Positions 25,686-35,229 of a stretch of 64,000 nt of DNA are shown piece after piece. How positions within the stretch are numbered: the first letter of the stretch is position 1; each line of letters starts with the position of its first letter. Source of the DNA: Dryocola sp036489025 (GTDB lineage: Bacteria; Pseudomonadota; Gammaproteobacteria; Enterobacterales; Enterobacteriaceae). The notes beneath the pieces are model-generated. The model was not told the origin of the DNA, did not search any database, and saw nothing but the letters and a program-made list of their open reading frames with translations. The stretch spans positions 1-64,000 of the forward strand of contig DASXGN010000041.1 of NCBI GenBank assembly GCA_036489025.1, given 5' to 3'. The position numbers and the translations under genes are program-made.

Positions 25686-26453
25686 CTACAGGCTAAACGG
25701 ATCGGCATCCTGCCAGGCCGGGAACTTCTCTCTGTACTCCTGAAGCGCTATCAGCGATAAATCGGCGTCCAGCCTCGTGGCCTGGTGTGCTTCGGCGCTC
25801 GCCAGAATTTCACCCTGCGGGCTGATTATCTTGCTGTCGCCGCGATAGTGGTGTCCGTTGCCATCCGTACCTACTCGATTGCAGCCCGCTACGTAAGCCT
25901 GGTTCTCTATTGCGCGAGCGACTAACAAACTTTGCCAGTGCAGCGACCGAGGTGCAGGCCAGTTGGCGACGTACAGCGCCAGATCGTAATCATTGCGGTT
26001 GCGTGACCAGACCGGGAAACGCAGGTCGTAGCAAACCAGCGGCATTATGCGCCAGCCGCGCCATTCCACGATGACGCGCTCTTCCCCAGCCTGGTAATGA
26101 TGGTGTTCATCCGCCATGCGGAACAGGTGGCGCTTATCGTAGAAATGAACTTTGCCGTCCGGCTGAACCAGCAGGAAACGATTCACCGGCCCGCGCTCCG
26201 TTTGCAGCGCCGCGCTGCCGGCTATCATGGCCTGCGTCTGCTGCGCTTTGAACTGCATCCAGTCGATGACTTCTTCTTCCGCCATTGACTGCTTCGCGGC
26301 CTCCATCGCAAATCCGCTGGTAAACATTTCGGGCAGGATAATCAGATCGCGGCCGTGCATGCCGTCCAGCAGCACATCAAAATGACGCAGGTTTGCCGCG
26401 CCGTCCATCCAGACCAGCGGCTGTTGCAGAAGGGAAATTTTCAGACCAGACAC
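25686..26453 (-). CDS. yafV: Omega-amidase YafV (nitrilase superfamily)
   Basis: The 255-aa enzyme deaminates 2-oxoglutaramate and 2-oxosuccinamate in repair of transamination side products. The nitrilase triad is Glu in LPEMFTSGF, Lys in YDKRHLFRM and Cys in LVCYDLRFP. The start is set by the ribosome site: GGAG lies 9 nt before GTG 26453 but only 3 nt before the in-frame ATG 26459. Starting at the GTG (protein MSGLKISLLQ) also matches E. coli. It lies downstream of fadE on the same strand, behind fadE's terminator. Confidence 0.93.
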   Translation of the reverse strand: MSGLKISLLQQPLVWMDGAANLRHFDVLLDGMHGRDLIILPEMFTSGFAMEAAKQSMAEEEVIDWMQFKAQQTQAMIAGSAALQTERGPVNRFLLVQPDGKVHFYDKRHLFRMADEHHHYQAGEERVIVEWRGWRIMPLVCYDLRFPVWSRNRNDYDLALYVANWPAPRSLHWQSLLVARAIENQAYVAGCNRVGTDGNGHHYRGDSKIISPQGEILASAEAHQATRLDADLSLIALQEYREKFPAWQDADPFSL

Positions 26454-26522
26454 AATCATGGGCTCCGTGAACAACGATATTTCTTTCACTGTAGCATGAG
26501 TTAGCGGGCTTTTGTGGGCAAT

Positions 26523-26548
26523 AAAAAACCCCGCAGGGCGGGGTTTTC
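26523..26548 (-). terminator. Terminator of fadE
   Basis: AAAACCCCGC and GCGGGGTTTT pair around AGG, with T tracts on the minus strand. It lies 15 bp after the fadE stop and separates it from yafV. Confidence 0.88.
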
Positions 26549-26562
26549 AGGTTCACTGCGGC

Positions 26563-29007
26563 TTACGCAGCTTCAATCTTGCGGTGTTTTTCCGGCATCT
26601 TTAGCGGCTTCGTCGCCAGCTCCTCCGGTTCAAACTCGTCCACGTTGATGCTGCGCAGACGGCTGGTTTCGGCGGCGGTGAGAATTGCCGCTTCCTCGGC
26701 GTTGATTTTCCCCTCGGCGAGCCACCGTTTGGCCTGCTCATCCAGACGTGTGAACGGCAGATTACGTCCGATTTCTTTACAAACGCGCAGGTGGATTGGC
26801 TCGGCGGCCATCACGTCCAGCAGCGCCTGCTCCAGCAGACCGGCAGGGTTGAACTCGCTCGGCGTCAGGTATTGGCCGCGGCCGATACGTGAACGTGTCG
26901 CTGAAGGAACCTGCATGATTTTCGCCAACTTGTGATCCAGCTTGTCGGACGGTGCATCGTAGCGGCGGCCGAGCGGGAAGATAGTCAGGCGCAGCACCCC
27001 GGCCACAAAGCCGTTCGGGAAGTTACGCAGCAGATCGTCCATCGCCTGTTCAGCCTGGAAGAGCGCATCCTGCACGCCCCAGTGCACCAGCGGCAGATCC
27101 GCCTCGTTGCGGCCTTCATCTTCGTAACGCTTAAGCACCGCGGAGGCCAGATAAAGCTGGCTCAGCACATCGCCCAGGCGAGCAGAGATACGCTCGCGAC
27201 GCTTCAGGCTGCCGCCGAGTACCGCCATCGAAACGTCAGACAGCAGCGCCAGGTTTGCGCTCAGACGGTTCAGATGCTGGTAGTAGCGTTTGGTCGCGTC
27301 GCGGGTCGGCGTGTCGCTGGTTAAACCGTTGGTCAGACCCAGCCACAGGCTGCGCATTTTGTTGCTGCCCACGTGACCAATGTGCTTGAACAGCAGCTTA
27401 TCGAAGGCGCTGACGTCGTTACTCTGCGCCGCGGCCATTTCTTCCAGCACGTAAGGATGGCAGCGAATGGCACCCTGGCCGAAGATAATCATGCTGCGGG
27501 TCAGAATATTTGCGCCTTCAACGGTGATGGCGATCGGCGCGCCCTGGTAGGCACGGGCCACGAAGTTAGACTCGCCCAGCATAATGCCTTTCCCGCCGAC
27601 GATATCCATCGCATCGAGGATGGCGCGCTGGCCGCGGTGGGTACAGTGATATTTCACGATGGCCGAAAGCACCGCCGGTTTCTCGCCGAGCACGATACCG
27701 TAGGTAATCAGTGATGCAGCGGCGTCCATAACGTAAGCGTTACCCGCAATGCGCGCCAGCGGCTCTTCAATCCCTTCCATTTTACCGATAGAGATTCTGA
27801 ACTGGCGGCGAATGTGGGCGTAAGCTCCGGTCGCCATTGCGACGGATTTCAGGCCGCCGGTAGCGTTAGACGGCAGGGTAATACCGCGTCCGACGGACAG
27901 GCATTCAACCAGCATACGCCAGCCCTGACCGGCCATTTTCGGGCCGCCGATGATGTAATCGATCGGAACGAAGATATCTTTCCCTCGCGTTGGCCCGTTC
28001 TGGAACGGCACGTTAAGCGGGAAGTGGCGCTTGCCGATTTCCACGCCCGGCGTATGGGTTGGAATCAGCGCACAGGTAATGCCCAGATCTTCTTCATTAC
28101 CCAGCAGACGATCCGGGTCAGACAGTTTGAACGCCAGGCCGAGCACGGTAGCGATTGGCGCCAGCGTAATATAACGCTTGTTCCAGCTCAGACGCATGCC
28201 GAGCACCTGCTGGCCCTGCCATTCGCCCATGCAAACCACGCCGGTGTCCGGGATGGCACCGGCATCTGAACCGGCTTCCGGGCTGGTCAGAGCGAAGCAG
28301 GGGATTTCCTGCCCGCGAGCCAGACGCGGCAGATAATGATCTTTTTGCTCTTCGGTGCCGTAATGCTGGAGCAGTTCGCCCGGGCCTAAAGAGTTAGGCA
28401 CGCCGACGGTGATCGCAAGTATCCCGGAAACGCCGGAGAGTTTTTGCAGCACGCGAGCCTGAGCGTAAGCCGAGAATTCCAGGCCGCCGTACTCTTTCTT
28501 GATGATCATCGCAAAGAAGCGATGCTCTTTGAGATAAGCCCACAGTTCCGGCGGCAAATCTGCCAGCTCATGGGTTATCTGATAATCATTGGCCAGGCGG
28601 CAGGCTTCTTCCACCGGGCCATCGATGAACGCCTGTTCTTCCGCGGTCAGCTTTGGCTGCGGATAGTTGTGCAGCTTTTCCCAGTCTGGCTTGCCGCGGA
28701 ACAGATCGCCTTCCCACCAGGTGGTGCCCGCGTCAATCGCCTCTTTTTCAGTGCGTGACATGGGCGGCATAACCTTGCGGAAGCCTTTAAACACCGGGGC
28801 TGAGATCAGCGATTTACGCAGCGGGGTAAACACCAACGGCACCAGAATAATCGCGAGCGGGACGAGCACCCAGATTGACCAAATACCCGCAAAGCCCAGC
28901 GCTGCCGTCCACGCGAGAAGGATCGCGCTGCTGAGCAGCAAATTTACCTGGTGATAAAACAGCACGCCGAGGAGAACAACGGTTGCAACAACACTCAAAA
29001 TCAACAT
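26563..29007 (-). CDS. fadE: Acyl-CoA dehydrogenase FadE
   Basis: The 814-aa flavoprotein catalyses the first step of fatty-acid beta-oxidation, acyl-CoA to trans-2-enoyl-CoA. Two N-terminal hydrophobic segments (about 5-60) anchor it at the inner membrane. The acyl-CoA dehydrogenase core follows, with FALTSPEAGSDAGA and the later VEGANILTRS region. Length and sequence match E. coli FadE from ATG 29007, with GGGAGC upstream; the open frame to 29130 is not conserved. A FadR operator lies just upstream. Confidence 0.96.
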   Translation of the reverse strand: MLILSVVATVVLLGVLFYHQVNLLLSSAILLAWTAALGFAGIWSIWVLVPLAIILVPLVFTPLRKSLISAPVFKGFRKVMPPMSRTEKEAIDAGTTWWEGDLFRGKPDWEKLHNYPQPKLTAEEQAFIDGPVEEACRLANDYQITHELADLPPELWAYLKEHRFFAMIIKKEYGGLEFSAYAQARVLQKLSGVSGILAITVGVPNSLGPGELLQHYGTEEQKDHYLPRLARGQEIPCFALTSPEAGSDAGAIPDTGVVCMGEWQGQQVLGMRLSWNKRYITLAPIATVLGLAFKLSDPDRLLGNEEDLGITCALIPTHTPGVEIGKRHFPLNVPFQNGPTRGKDIFVPIDYIIGGPKMAGQGWRMLVECLSVGRGITLPSNATGGLKSVAMATGAYAHIRRQFRISIGKMEGIEEPLARIAGNAYVMDAAASLITYGIVLGEKPAVLSAIVKYHCTHRGQRAILDAMDIVGGKGIMLGESNFVARAYQGAPIAITVEGANILTRSMIIFGQGAIRCHPYVLEEMAAAQSNDVSAFDKLLFKHIGHVGSNKMRSLWLGLTNGLTSDTPTRDATKRYYQHLNRLSANLALLSDVSMAVLGGSLKRRERISARLGDVLSQLYLASAVLKRYEDEGRNEADLPLVHWGVQDALFQAEQAMDDLLRNFPNGFVAGVLRLTIFPLGRRYDAPSDKLDHKLAKIMQVPSATRSRIGRGQYLTPSEFNPAGLLEQALLDVMAAEPIHLRVCKEIGRNLPFTRLDEQAKRWLAEGKINAEEAAILTAAETSRLRSINVDEFEPEELATKPLKMPEKHRKIEAA

Positions 29008-29028
29008 AAAGAATGCTCCCTTGCTTGT

Positions 29029-29045
29029 AGGAGGTCTGACCACTT
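29029..29045 (-). promoter_or_regulatory. FadR operator upstream of fadE
   Basis: On the minus strand the 17-bp site reads AAGTGGTCAGACCTCCT, containing the FadR core TGGTCNGACC. It lies 22 bp before the fadE start. FadR represses fad genes unless long-chain acyl-CoA is present, so fadE is likely induced by fatty acids. Confidence 0.8.
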
Positions 29046-29222
29046 GTGATGTATTGGTTTTAGTGTATGCGCATTCTTTTAGCAATGTGTTTACAAAATA
29101 ATTACAACCTCGCTCACATTGTTGCCGCACGAAGGCATAAAAGCACCTGGATATGGCGCTTCTCGCGCTATCCGGTAAACTGCTGGGGTTTACTCAATCA
29201 ATAAATACTGAAGGATATCCTC

Positions 29223-29804
29223 ATGTACCAGGATCTTATTCGTAACGAATTGAATGAAGCAGCCGAAACGCTGGCTAACTTTTTGAAAGATGATGCAAAT
29301 ATTCACGCTATTCAGCGCGCTGCCGTGCTGCTGGCCGACAGCTTCAAAGCGGGTGGCAAAGTGTTGTCCTGCGGCAACGGCGGATCGCACTGCGACGCGA
29401 TGCACTTCGCAGAAGAGCTGACCGGCCGCTACCGTGAAAACCGTCCGGGCTACCCGGCGATTGCCATTTCAGACGTTAGCCACATCTCCTGCGTCAGCAA
29501 CGATTTTGGCTACGACTATATCTTCTCCCGCTATATCGAAGCGGTAGGACGTGAAGGCGACGTGCTGCTGGGGATTTCCACCTCCGGCAACTCCGGCAAC
29601 GTGATTAAAGCTATTGAGGCTGCCCGTGCGAAAGGCATGAAGGTCATCACGCTGACCGGCAAAGACGGCGGTAAAATGGCCGGTTCGGCAGACGTAGAAA
29701 TTCGCGTGCCGCACTTCGGTTATGCCGACCGTATTCAGGAAATCCACATCAAAGCGATCCACATCCTGATTCAGCTGATCGAAAAAGAGATGGTTAAGGC
29801 TTAA
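29223..29804 (+). CDS. gmhA: Sedoheptulose-7-phosphate isomerase
   Basis: The 193-aa cytoplasmic enzyme converts sedoheptulose 7-phosphate to D-glycero-D-manno-heptose 7-phosphate, the first step of LPS core heptose synthesis. It is a single SIS domain with the sugar-phosphate loops CGNGGSHCDAMHFAEEL and GISTSGNSGNV and the catalytic region FGYADRIQEIHIKAIH. Almost identical in length to E. coli GmhA (LpcA). A strong AAGGATATCCTC leader precedes the ATG. Confidence 0.97.
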   Translation: MYQDLIRNELNEAAETLANFLKDDANIHAIQRAAVLLADSFKAGGKVLSCGNGGSHCDAMHFAEELTGRYRENRPGYPAIAISDVSHISCVSNDFGYDYIFSRYIEAVGREGDVLLGISTSGNSGNVIKAIEAARAKGMKVITLTGKDGGKMAGSADVEIRVPHFGYADRIQEIHIKAIHILIQLIEKEMVKA

Positions 29805-29898
29805 CGTTTAAGGCCACTTTTATCTGTAGGGCGGACAGGCTTCGGTCATCCGCTTTACAGAGTGAAAAAAGGCCGGTGAGAGTATTGGGGAGAGAACC

Positions 29899-30666
29899 AT
29901 GTGCGAACTGCTCGGGATGAGCGCCAATGTGCCAACGGATATCTGCTTTAGCTTTACCGGCCTGGTGCAGCGCGGCGGCGGTACGGGGCCGCATAAAGAC
30001 GGCTGGGGCATCACCTTCTATGAAGGCAAAGGTTGCCGCACGTTCAAAGATCCGCAGCCGAGCTTTAACTCGCCCATCGCCAGACTGGTACAGGATTACC
30101 CCATTAAATCCTGCTCCGTTATTGCACATATCCGCCAGGCTAACCGTGGCAAAGTCGCGCTGGAAAATACCCATCCCTTTACGCGCGAGCTGTGGGGCCG
30201 TAACTGGACCTACGCGCACAACGGGCAGCTGAAAGCCCATCGCTCGCTGGAAACAGGGCCGTTTCGTCCGATTGGCGAAACCGACAGCGAACAGGCCTTC
30301 TGCTGGCTGCTTCACCAGCTGACGCAACGCTATCCGCGCACGCCGGGTAATATGCAGGCGGTGTTCCGCTACATTACCGAGCTGGCGGCCGAGCTGCGGG
30401 AAAAGGGCGTGTTTAACATGCTGCTGTCGGACGGGCGTTACGTGATGGCGTTCTGCTCCACCAACCTTTACTGGATCACCCGTCGGGCGCCGTTTGGCGT
30501 GGCAAAGCTGTTAGATCAGGATGTGGAAATCGACTTTCAGGAAGAGACCACACCGAACGATGTGGTCACCGTGATTGCTACGCAGCCGCTGACCGGAAAT
30601 GAAGCCTGGGAAAAAATCGCCCCGGGCGAGTCGGTCTTATTTTGCCTCGGTGAGCGTATAGTTTGA
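29899..30666 (+). CDS. yafJ: Class II glutamine amidotransferase-like protein YafJ
   Basis: The 255-aa protein has the N-terminal nucleophile fold: after removal of Met the catalytic Cys2 is N-terminal (MCELLGMSAN). The segments HIRQANRG and WTYAHNGQL match the Gln-binding site of class II amidotransferases. No synthase domain is attached and the acceptor is unknown. It follows gmhA by about 95 bp and may share its transcript. Its last 30 bp overlap the convergent yafK. Confidence 0.93.
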   Translation: MCELLGMSANVPTDICFSFTGLVQRGGGTGPHKDGWGITFYEGKGCRTFKDPQPSFNSPIARLVQDYPIKSCSVIAHIRQANRGKVALENTHPFTRELWGRNWTYAHNGQLKAHRSLETGPFRPIGETDSEQAFCWLLHQLTQRYPRTPGNMQAVFRYITELAAELREKGVFNMLLSDGRYVMAFCSTNLYWITRRAPFGVAKLLDQDVEIDFQEETTPNDVVTVIATQPLTGNEAWEKIAPGESVLFCLGERIV

Positions 30667-31374
30667 GGCTAGCTGAGGTTGTACCGTTGGTGTAACCGGC
30701 TTGCTAATCACGTAGTTACCGCTAATAACAGATACGCCAGGCGGCTGGTGGTTAGCCATAAAATAGTCGTAGCCAGGCTTAAGCTGCTTCCAGAAATTAA
30801 TGTAGTAGGAATATTTGTGGCGCTGCATATTCGCGTCCGTCATGCGGAACGGATAAATGCTTACCTGCACCTTCGGCTGGCCGAACACCAGAGCGCCGGT
30901 CACAAACTGGAAAATTTCATCAATACCGCTGTCGGTCATGGCGTAACAGCCAATCGACACGCAGGCACCGTGAATCATCAAATACTGCCCCTGATAGCCG
31001 TGAGAACGGTCAAATTCGTTCGGGAAGCCGATGTTGATTGCTTTATAGAAACGGCTGTCCGGCTTTAGCTGACTGCGTTCCACGCTGTAAAAGCCCTCGG
31101 GACTCTTAAAATCGCCCTGACGCTGCTTTGGCCCCAGACCACCGGAATAGTTGCAGATACGGTAGCTGTCCAGCAGCTGATACTGTTCGCCCATTTTGAC
31201 GTACAGCTCAAGCGTGCGCTCTTCTTTAAAGATTTGAATATAAACGGGAGAGCCCATTAATTGCTGCTTGAATTCTTTGCTGACGGGCGTGGTCGAAGCC
31301 GGGCTATTGAGCAGACTGGCAAACGACATAAACGGCATCAGAAGCATCGCAATAACAAGTGCGATCTTAGGCAT
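30637..31374 (-). CDS. yafK: YkuD-fold murein amidase DpaA (YafK), releases Braun lipoprotein from peptidoglycan
   Basis: The 245-aa periplasmic protein has a signal peptide (about 1-19, ending SFA) and a YkuD domain with the motif from His135 to Cys143 (HGACVSIGCYAM). Most YkuD proteins are L,D-transpeptidases, but E. coli YafK (renamed DpaA) hydrolyses the diaminopimelate-lysine bond that links Lpp to peptidoglycan. The sequence is close to E. coli YafK, so the same activity is expected. Confidence 0.93.
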   Translation of the reverse strand: MPKIALVIAMLLMPFMSFASLLNSPASTTPVSKEFKQQLMGSPVYIQIFKEERTLELYVKMGEQYQLLDSYRICNYSGGLGPKQRQGDFKSPEGFYSVERSQLKPDSRFYKAINIGFPNEFDRSHGYQGQYLMIHGACVSIGCYAMTDSGIDEIFQFVTGALVFGQPKVQVSIYPFRMTDANMQRHKYSYYINFWKQLKPGYDYFMANHQPPGVSVISGNYVISKPVTPTVQPQLASNYTLTEAK

Positions 31375-31856
31375 ACTGCATGATTCCTTGATAAACCTGT
31401 AACCAAATGCCAGGACGGCAAGAGAGACCCTAAATCAGACGAATCTGTATCCGGTGCGCTCACATTAGCATCATCAATAAAATTCGCAAGCGCGGACTTA
31501 TCGGTTTCCAGAAATCTAAACGTAATTAATACCGCGATAAAGTGAAAGAGTTGTTATTTTTGCGTAATAGCTCGCATTGCGGGCCTGTGAATGCGGATTT
31601 CTGCACCTTCTGAGTAGCAAAAATGCTACCATCCTGGCCGAATGATGACCTGCGGATAAGAAAGGACGCTTTCCATAAGTCTGTTTCCAGATACAGCCTG
31701 GCGACTTATCACCCCATCAAGCGTGGCGAAGGAATGCGCAACCCCCCTTTCTTACCTGTCTGGCAGAGTGCCGTGGCTGCATGTAACTTCAGCCCATTCG
31801 TTGTCGGCTAGCGTTTTTGTCGGTTTTTAAAAGCCTATTTTATGCGTGATAACCTT
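31375..31856. other. Intergenic region between yafK and nqrA
   Basis: About 480 bp with no supported gene; a 62-codon plus-strand frame at 31623 has no features. It contains the yafK promoter on the left and the nqr promoter on the right, with an AT-rich stretch at 31480-31560. I saw no riboswitch-like structure. Confidence 0.5.
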
Positions 31857-33200
31857 ATGATAAAAATCAGAAAAGGTCTTGATTTGCCTATTGCCGGGGT
31901 GCCCGAGCAGCAAATCTATGACGGCCCAGCCATACCTCAGGTGGCGTTGCTCGGCGAAGAGTACGTGGGCATGCGTCCTTCCATGCTGGTGAAAGAGGGC
32001 GATAGCGTACTGAAAGGCCAGGCCCTTTTTGAAGATAAAAGAAACCCGGGCGTGATGTATACCGCGCCGGCCAGCGGAACCGTGGCGGCCATCAATCGCG
32101 GTGAACGCCGCGTGCTGCAATCCGTAGTGATTGCGGTTAAGGGAGAGGAAGCCGTTGCTTTCGAACGCCACGCCCCGGAATCCTTAGCCGATCTGCCCCG
32201 CGAAGTTGTGCAGGCACAGCTATTGTCTTCCGGCTTATGGACGGCGCTGCGTACCCGCCCGTTCAGCAAGGCACCGCAGCCTGGCGCTGTTCCTGCGGCT
32301 ATATTTGTGACCGCGATGGATACCAATCCGTTGGCCGCCGATCCGCAGCCGATTATCCTCGCGCACCGTTCCATGTTTGACGCGGGGCTAACGCTGCTGT
32401 CACGCCTCACGGAAGGCCGGATTCACGTTTGCCAGGCCAGCGGCGGCAAGTTGGGTGGACATCCGGTTGGGCAGATTAACTTTAATGAGTTTGCTGGGCC
32501 GCACCCAGCCGGGTTGGCAGGCACTCACATTCACTTTATCGAACCGGTCAGCCTGCAAAAGCAGGTCTGGCACCTGAACTACCAGGACGTCATCGCTATT
32601 GGCAAACTGTTCATTGAAGGCGAGCTGTGGGCCGAACGGGTGATTTCTCTGGCGGGCCCGCAGGTCAAAAATCCGCGTCTGATTCGCACGCGTCTCGGTG
32701 CCTCAGTAGAGGCCCTGACTCAGAGTGAGCTGCTGGAAGGTGAAAACCGCATTGTTTCAGGTTCTGTACTCAGTGGCGTGCAGGCCAGCGGCCCGCGTGC
32801 CTGGCTTGGCCGATTCCATTTACAGGTTACGGTCTTAAAAGAAGGGCGAGAGAAAGAACTGTTCGGCTGGGTGATGCCCGGCGCGGATAAATTCTCCATT
32901 ACCCGCACCACCCTCGGCCATTTCCTGAAGCGTAAGCTGTTCAACTTCTCCACCGACACCAACGGCGGCGAGCGTGCGATGGTGCCCATCGGCAACTATG
33001 AACGCGTTATGCCGCTGGATATTCTGCCCACCATGCTGCTGCGCGATCTGCTGGCGGGTGATACTGACAGCGCGCAGGCGCTGGGCTGCCTGGAACTGGA
33101 TGAAGAAGATCTGGCGCTTTGTACCTATGTCTGCCCGGGGAAGTACGAATACGGCCCGGTGCTACGCGAGGTGTTAACCCGCATCGAGCAGGAAGGATAA
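31857..33200 (+). CDS. nqrA: Na+-translocating NADH:quinone reductase subunit A
   Basis: The 447-aa peripheral subunit of the Na+-NQR complex matches the family from MIKIRKGLDLPIAG; this ATG at 31857 is five codons inside the longest frame. NqrA sits on the cytoplasmic side and takes part in the quinone site. It is the first gene of nqrABCDEF-nqrM, all closely spaced. The complex couples NADH oxidation by ubiquinone to sodium export. Confidence 0.95.
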   Translation: MIKIRKGLDLPIAGVPEQQIYDGPAIPQVALLGEEYVGMRPSMLVKEGDSVLKGQALFEDKRNPGVMYTAPASGTVAAINRGERRVLQSVVIAVKGEEAVAFERHAPESLADLPREVVQAQLLSSGLWTALRTRPFSKAPQPGAVPAAIFVTAMDTNPLAADPQPIILAHRSMFDAGLTLLSRLTEGRIHVCQASGGKLGGHPVGQINFNEFAGPHPAGLAGTHIHFIEPVSLQKQVWHLNYQDVIAIGKLFIEGELWAERVISLAGPQVKNPRLIRTRLGASVEALTQSELLEGENRIVSGSVLSGVQASGPRAWLGRFHLQVTVLKEGREKELFGWVMPGADKFSITRTTLGHFLKRKLFNFSTDTNGGERAMVPIGNYERVMPLDILPTMLLRDLLAGDTDSAQALGCLELDEEDLALCTYVCPGKYEYGPVLREVLTRIEQEG

Positions 33201-33203
33201 CTC

Positions 33204-34442
33204 ATGGGCCTGAAGCACTTATTTGAAAAAATAGAGCCGCACTTCACCAAAGGCGGCAGGTTAGAAAAGTATTACCCGTTGTTTGAAGCGACCGCGACGG
33301 TGTTCTATACGCCGGGCCTGGTGACGCCGGGAGCGTCCCACGTTCGCGACGCTATCGACCTCAAACGTATGATGATCCTCGTCTGGTTTGCCGTCTTCCC
33401 GGCTATGTTCTGGGGCATGTACAACGTTGGGCTGCAAACCATTCCGGCCTTGCACAAAATGTACGGACCAGAACAGCTCCAGCAGGTCATCTCCGCCGAC
33501 TGGCATTACGCGGTTGCCCAATGGCTGGGCGTAAGCTTTGCGCCGGATGCCGGCTGGATCAGCATGATGACGCTGGGTGCGGTTTACTTCCTGCCGATCT
33601 ACCTCACCGTCTTCCTTGTCGGCGGTTTCTGGGAAGTGCTGTTCTCTATTATCCGTAAGCACGAGATCAACGAAGGCTTCTTCGTTACCTCCATTCTGTT
33701 TGCGCTGGTGGTACCGCCTACGCTGCCGCTTTGGCAGGCGGCGCTGGGCATCAGCTTCGGCGTGGTCATTGCGAAAGAGATCTTCGGCGGCACGGGGCGT
33801 AACTTCCTGAACCCGGCGCTGGCGGGCCGCGCGTTTCTGTTCTTTGCCTATCCGGCACAAATTTCCGGTGACCTGGTGTGGACGGCCGCAGACGGTTTCT
33901 CTGGCGCAACCCCGCTGTCGCAGTGGTCTCACGGCGGCGGTGAAGCGTTAGTGAACGTGGTCAGCGGTCAGCCGGTAACCTGGATGGACGCCTTTCTCGG
34001 CAATATTCCGGGTTCCATCGGCGAAGTCTCCACCCTGATGATCCTGATTGGCGGAGCCATCATCCTGTTTGGTCGCGTCGCCTCCTGGCGCATTGTGGCG
34101 GGCGTGATGCTCGGCATGGTGGCTACCGCGTCCCTGTTTAACTTTATTGGTTCCGATACCAACCCGCTGTTCGCCATGCCGTGGTACTGGCACCTGGTGC
34201 TGGGAGGTTTTGCGTTCGGCATGATGTTCATGGCAACCGACCCGGTTTCCGCCTCCTTTACCAATAAAGGTAAATGGTGGTACGGGGCGCTGATCGGCGT
34301 GATGTGCGTGCTGATTAGGGTGGCCAACCCGGCCTATCCGGAAGGGATGATGCTGGCGATTCTGTTCGCCAACCTCTTTGCGCCGCTGTTTGACTACGTG
34401 GTGGTGCAGGCCAATATCAAGCGGAGGAAATCGCGTGGCTGA
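33204..34442 (+). CDS. nqrB: Na+-NQR subunit B
   Basis: The 412-aa integral subunit has about ten membrane helices and forms the Na+ channel. A covalent FMN is expected on the Thr of the SGAT motif in AADGFSGATPLSQW. It starts 3 nt after nqrA, and its last codons overlap the GTG of nqrC. Confidence 0.95.
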   Translation: MGLKHLFEKIEPHFTKGGRLEKYYPLFEATATVFYTPGLVTPGASHVRDAIDLKRMMILVWFAVFPAMFWGMYNVGLQTIPALHKMYGPEQLQQVISADWHYAVAQWLGVSFAPDAGWISMMTLGAVYFLPIYLTVFLVGGFWEVLFSIIRKHEINEGFFVTSILFALVVPPTLPLWQAALGISFGVVIAKEIFGGTGRNFLNPALAGRAFLFFAYPAQISGDLVWTAADGFSGATPLSQWSHGGGEALVNVVSGQPVTWMDAFLGNIPGSIGEVSTLMILIGGAIILFGRVASWRIVAGVMLGMVATASLFNFIGSDTNPLFAMPWYWHLVLGGFAFGMMFMATDPVSASFTNKGKWWYGALIGVMCVLIRVANPAYPEGMMLAILFANLFAPLFDYVVVQANIKRRKSRG

Positions 34443-35229
34443 TGTAAAAAGTAACGATAGCATCGGCAGAACGCTGCTGGTGGTGCTGGTGCTTTGCCTG
34501 GTGTGCTCCATTGTTGTGGCGGGCTCTGCCGTTGGTCTGAAGTCGCGCCAGCAGGAGCAAAAAGCCCTCGATAAGCAGCGCAACATTCTCGACGTGGCCG
34601 GTCTGGCAACGCCAAAAATGACCGGTGACGAGGTAAAAGACACCTTCGAATCCCGCATTATCCCGCGCCTGCTGGATCTTAAAACCGGCGAAATGCTGGA
34701 TAAAGACCCGGCGAAATTTGACCAGGCTGCCGCCTTGCGTGACCCGCAGCAAAGCGTTGAGCTTTCCTCGGGTGAAGACCGGGCCGGGATAAAGCGCCGC
34801 AGCAATATTGTCGAAATCTATCTGGTTCGCGATGAGCAAAACAAAGTGCAGGAAGTTGTGCTGCCGGTGTACGGCAACGGCCTGTGGTCGATGATGTACG
34901 CCTTTGTGTCGCTGCAAACCGATGGCCGCACTATTAAGGGCATCACCTGGTACGACCAGGGCGAAACGCCTGGGTTAGGCGGTGAAATTGAAAACCCAAA
35001 CTGGCGCGCGCAGTTCATCGGTAAAAAACTGCTGGATGATAACGGCAAGCCAGCGCTGCGCGTTGTAAAAGGCGGGGCGCGTCAGGGCGATCAATATGCC
35101 GTAGACGGCCTGTCGGGCGCGACGCTGACGGCAAACGGTGTGCAACACACTTTCGATTTCTGGATGGGCGAGCTGGGTTTTGGGCCGTTCCTGAAGCAGG
35201 TTCGTGAAGGAGCGCTGAATAATGGCTGA
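34435..35229 (+). CDS. nqrC: Na+-NQR subunit C
   Basis: The 264-aa subunit has one N-terminal membrane helix (about 12-30) and a periplasmic FMN_bind domain. The covalent FMN site is the Thr of SGAT in VDGLSGATLTANG near residue 225. The start is GTG 34435, inside the end of nqrB (8-bp overlap), with GGAGGAAA about 5 nt upstream; this gives the family length, whereas the longer frame from 34378 does not. Confidence 0.94.
   Translation: MADVKSNDSIGRTLLVVLVLCLVCSIVVAGSAVGLKSRQQEQKALDKQRNILDVAGLATPKMTGDEVKDTFESRIIPRLLDLKTGEMLDKDPAKFDQAAALRDPQQSVELSSGEDRAGIKRRSNIVEIYLVRDEQNKVQEVVLPVYGNGLWSMMYAFVSLQTDGRTIKGITWYDQGETPGLGGEIENPNWRAQFIGKKLLDDNGKPALRVVKGGARQGDQYAVDGLSGATLTANGVQHTFDFWMGELGFGPFLKQVREGALNNG

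Noticed and set aside
31375..31856. Sodium riboswitch or other RNA element before nqrA
   Set aside because: No conserved riboswitch-like pairing could be recognised by eye.
33261..34805. Long minus-strand frames antisense to nqrB and nqrC
   Set aside because: They are byproducts of GC-rich codon use in nqr genes; their products are low-complexity and basic, without family features.
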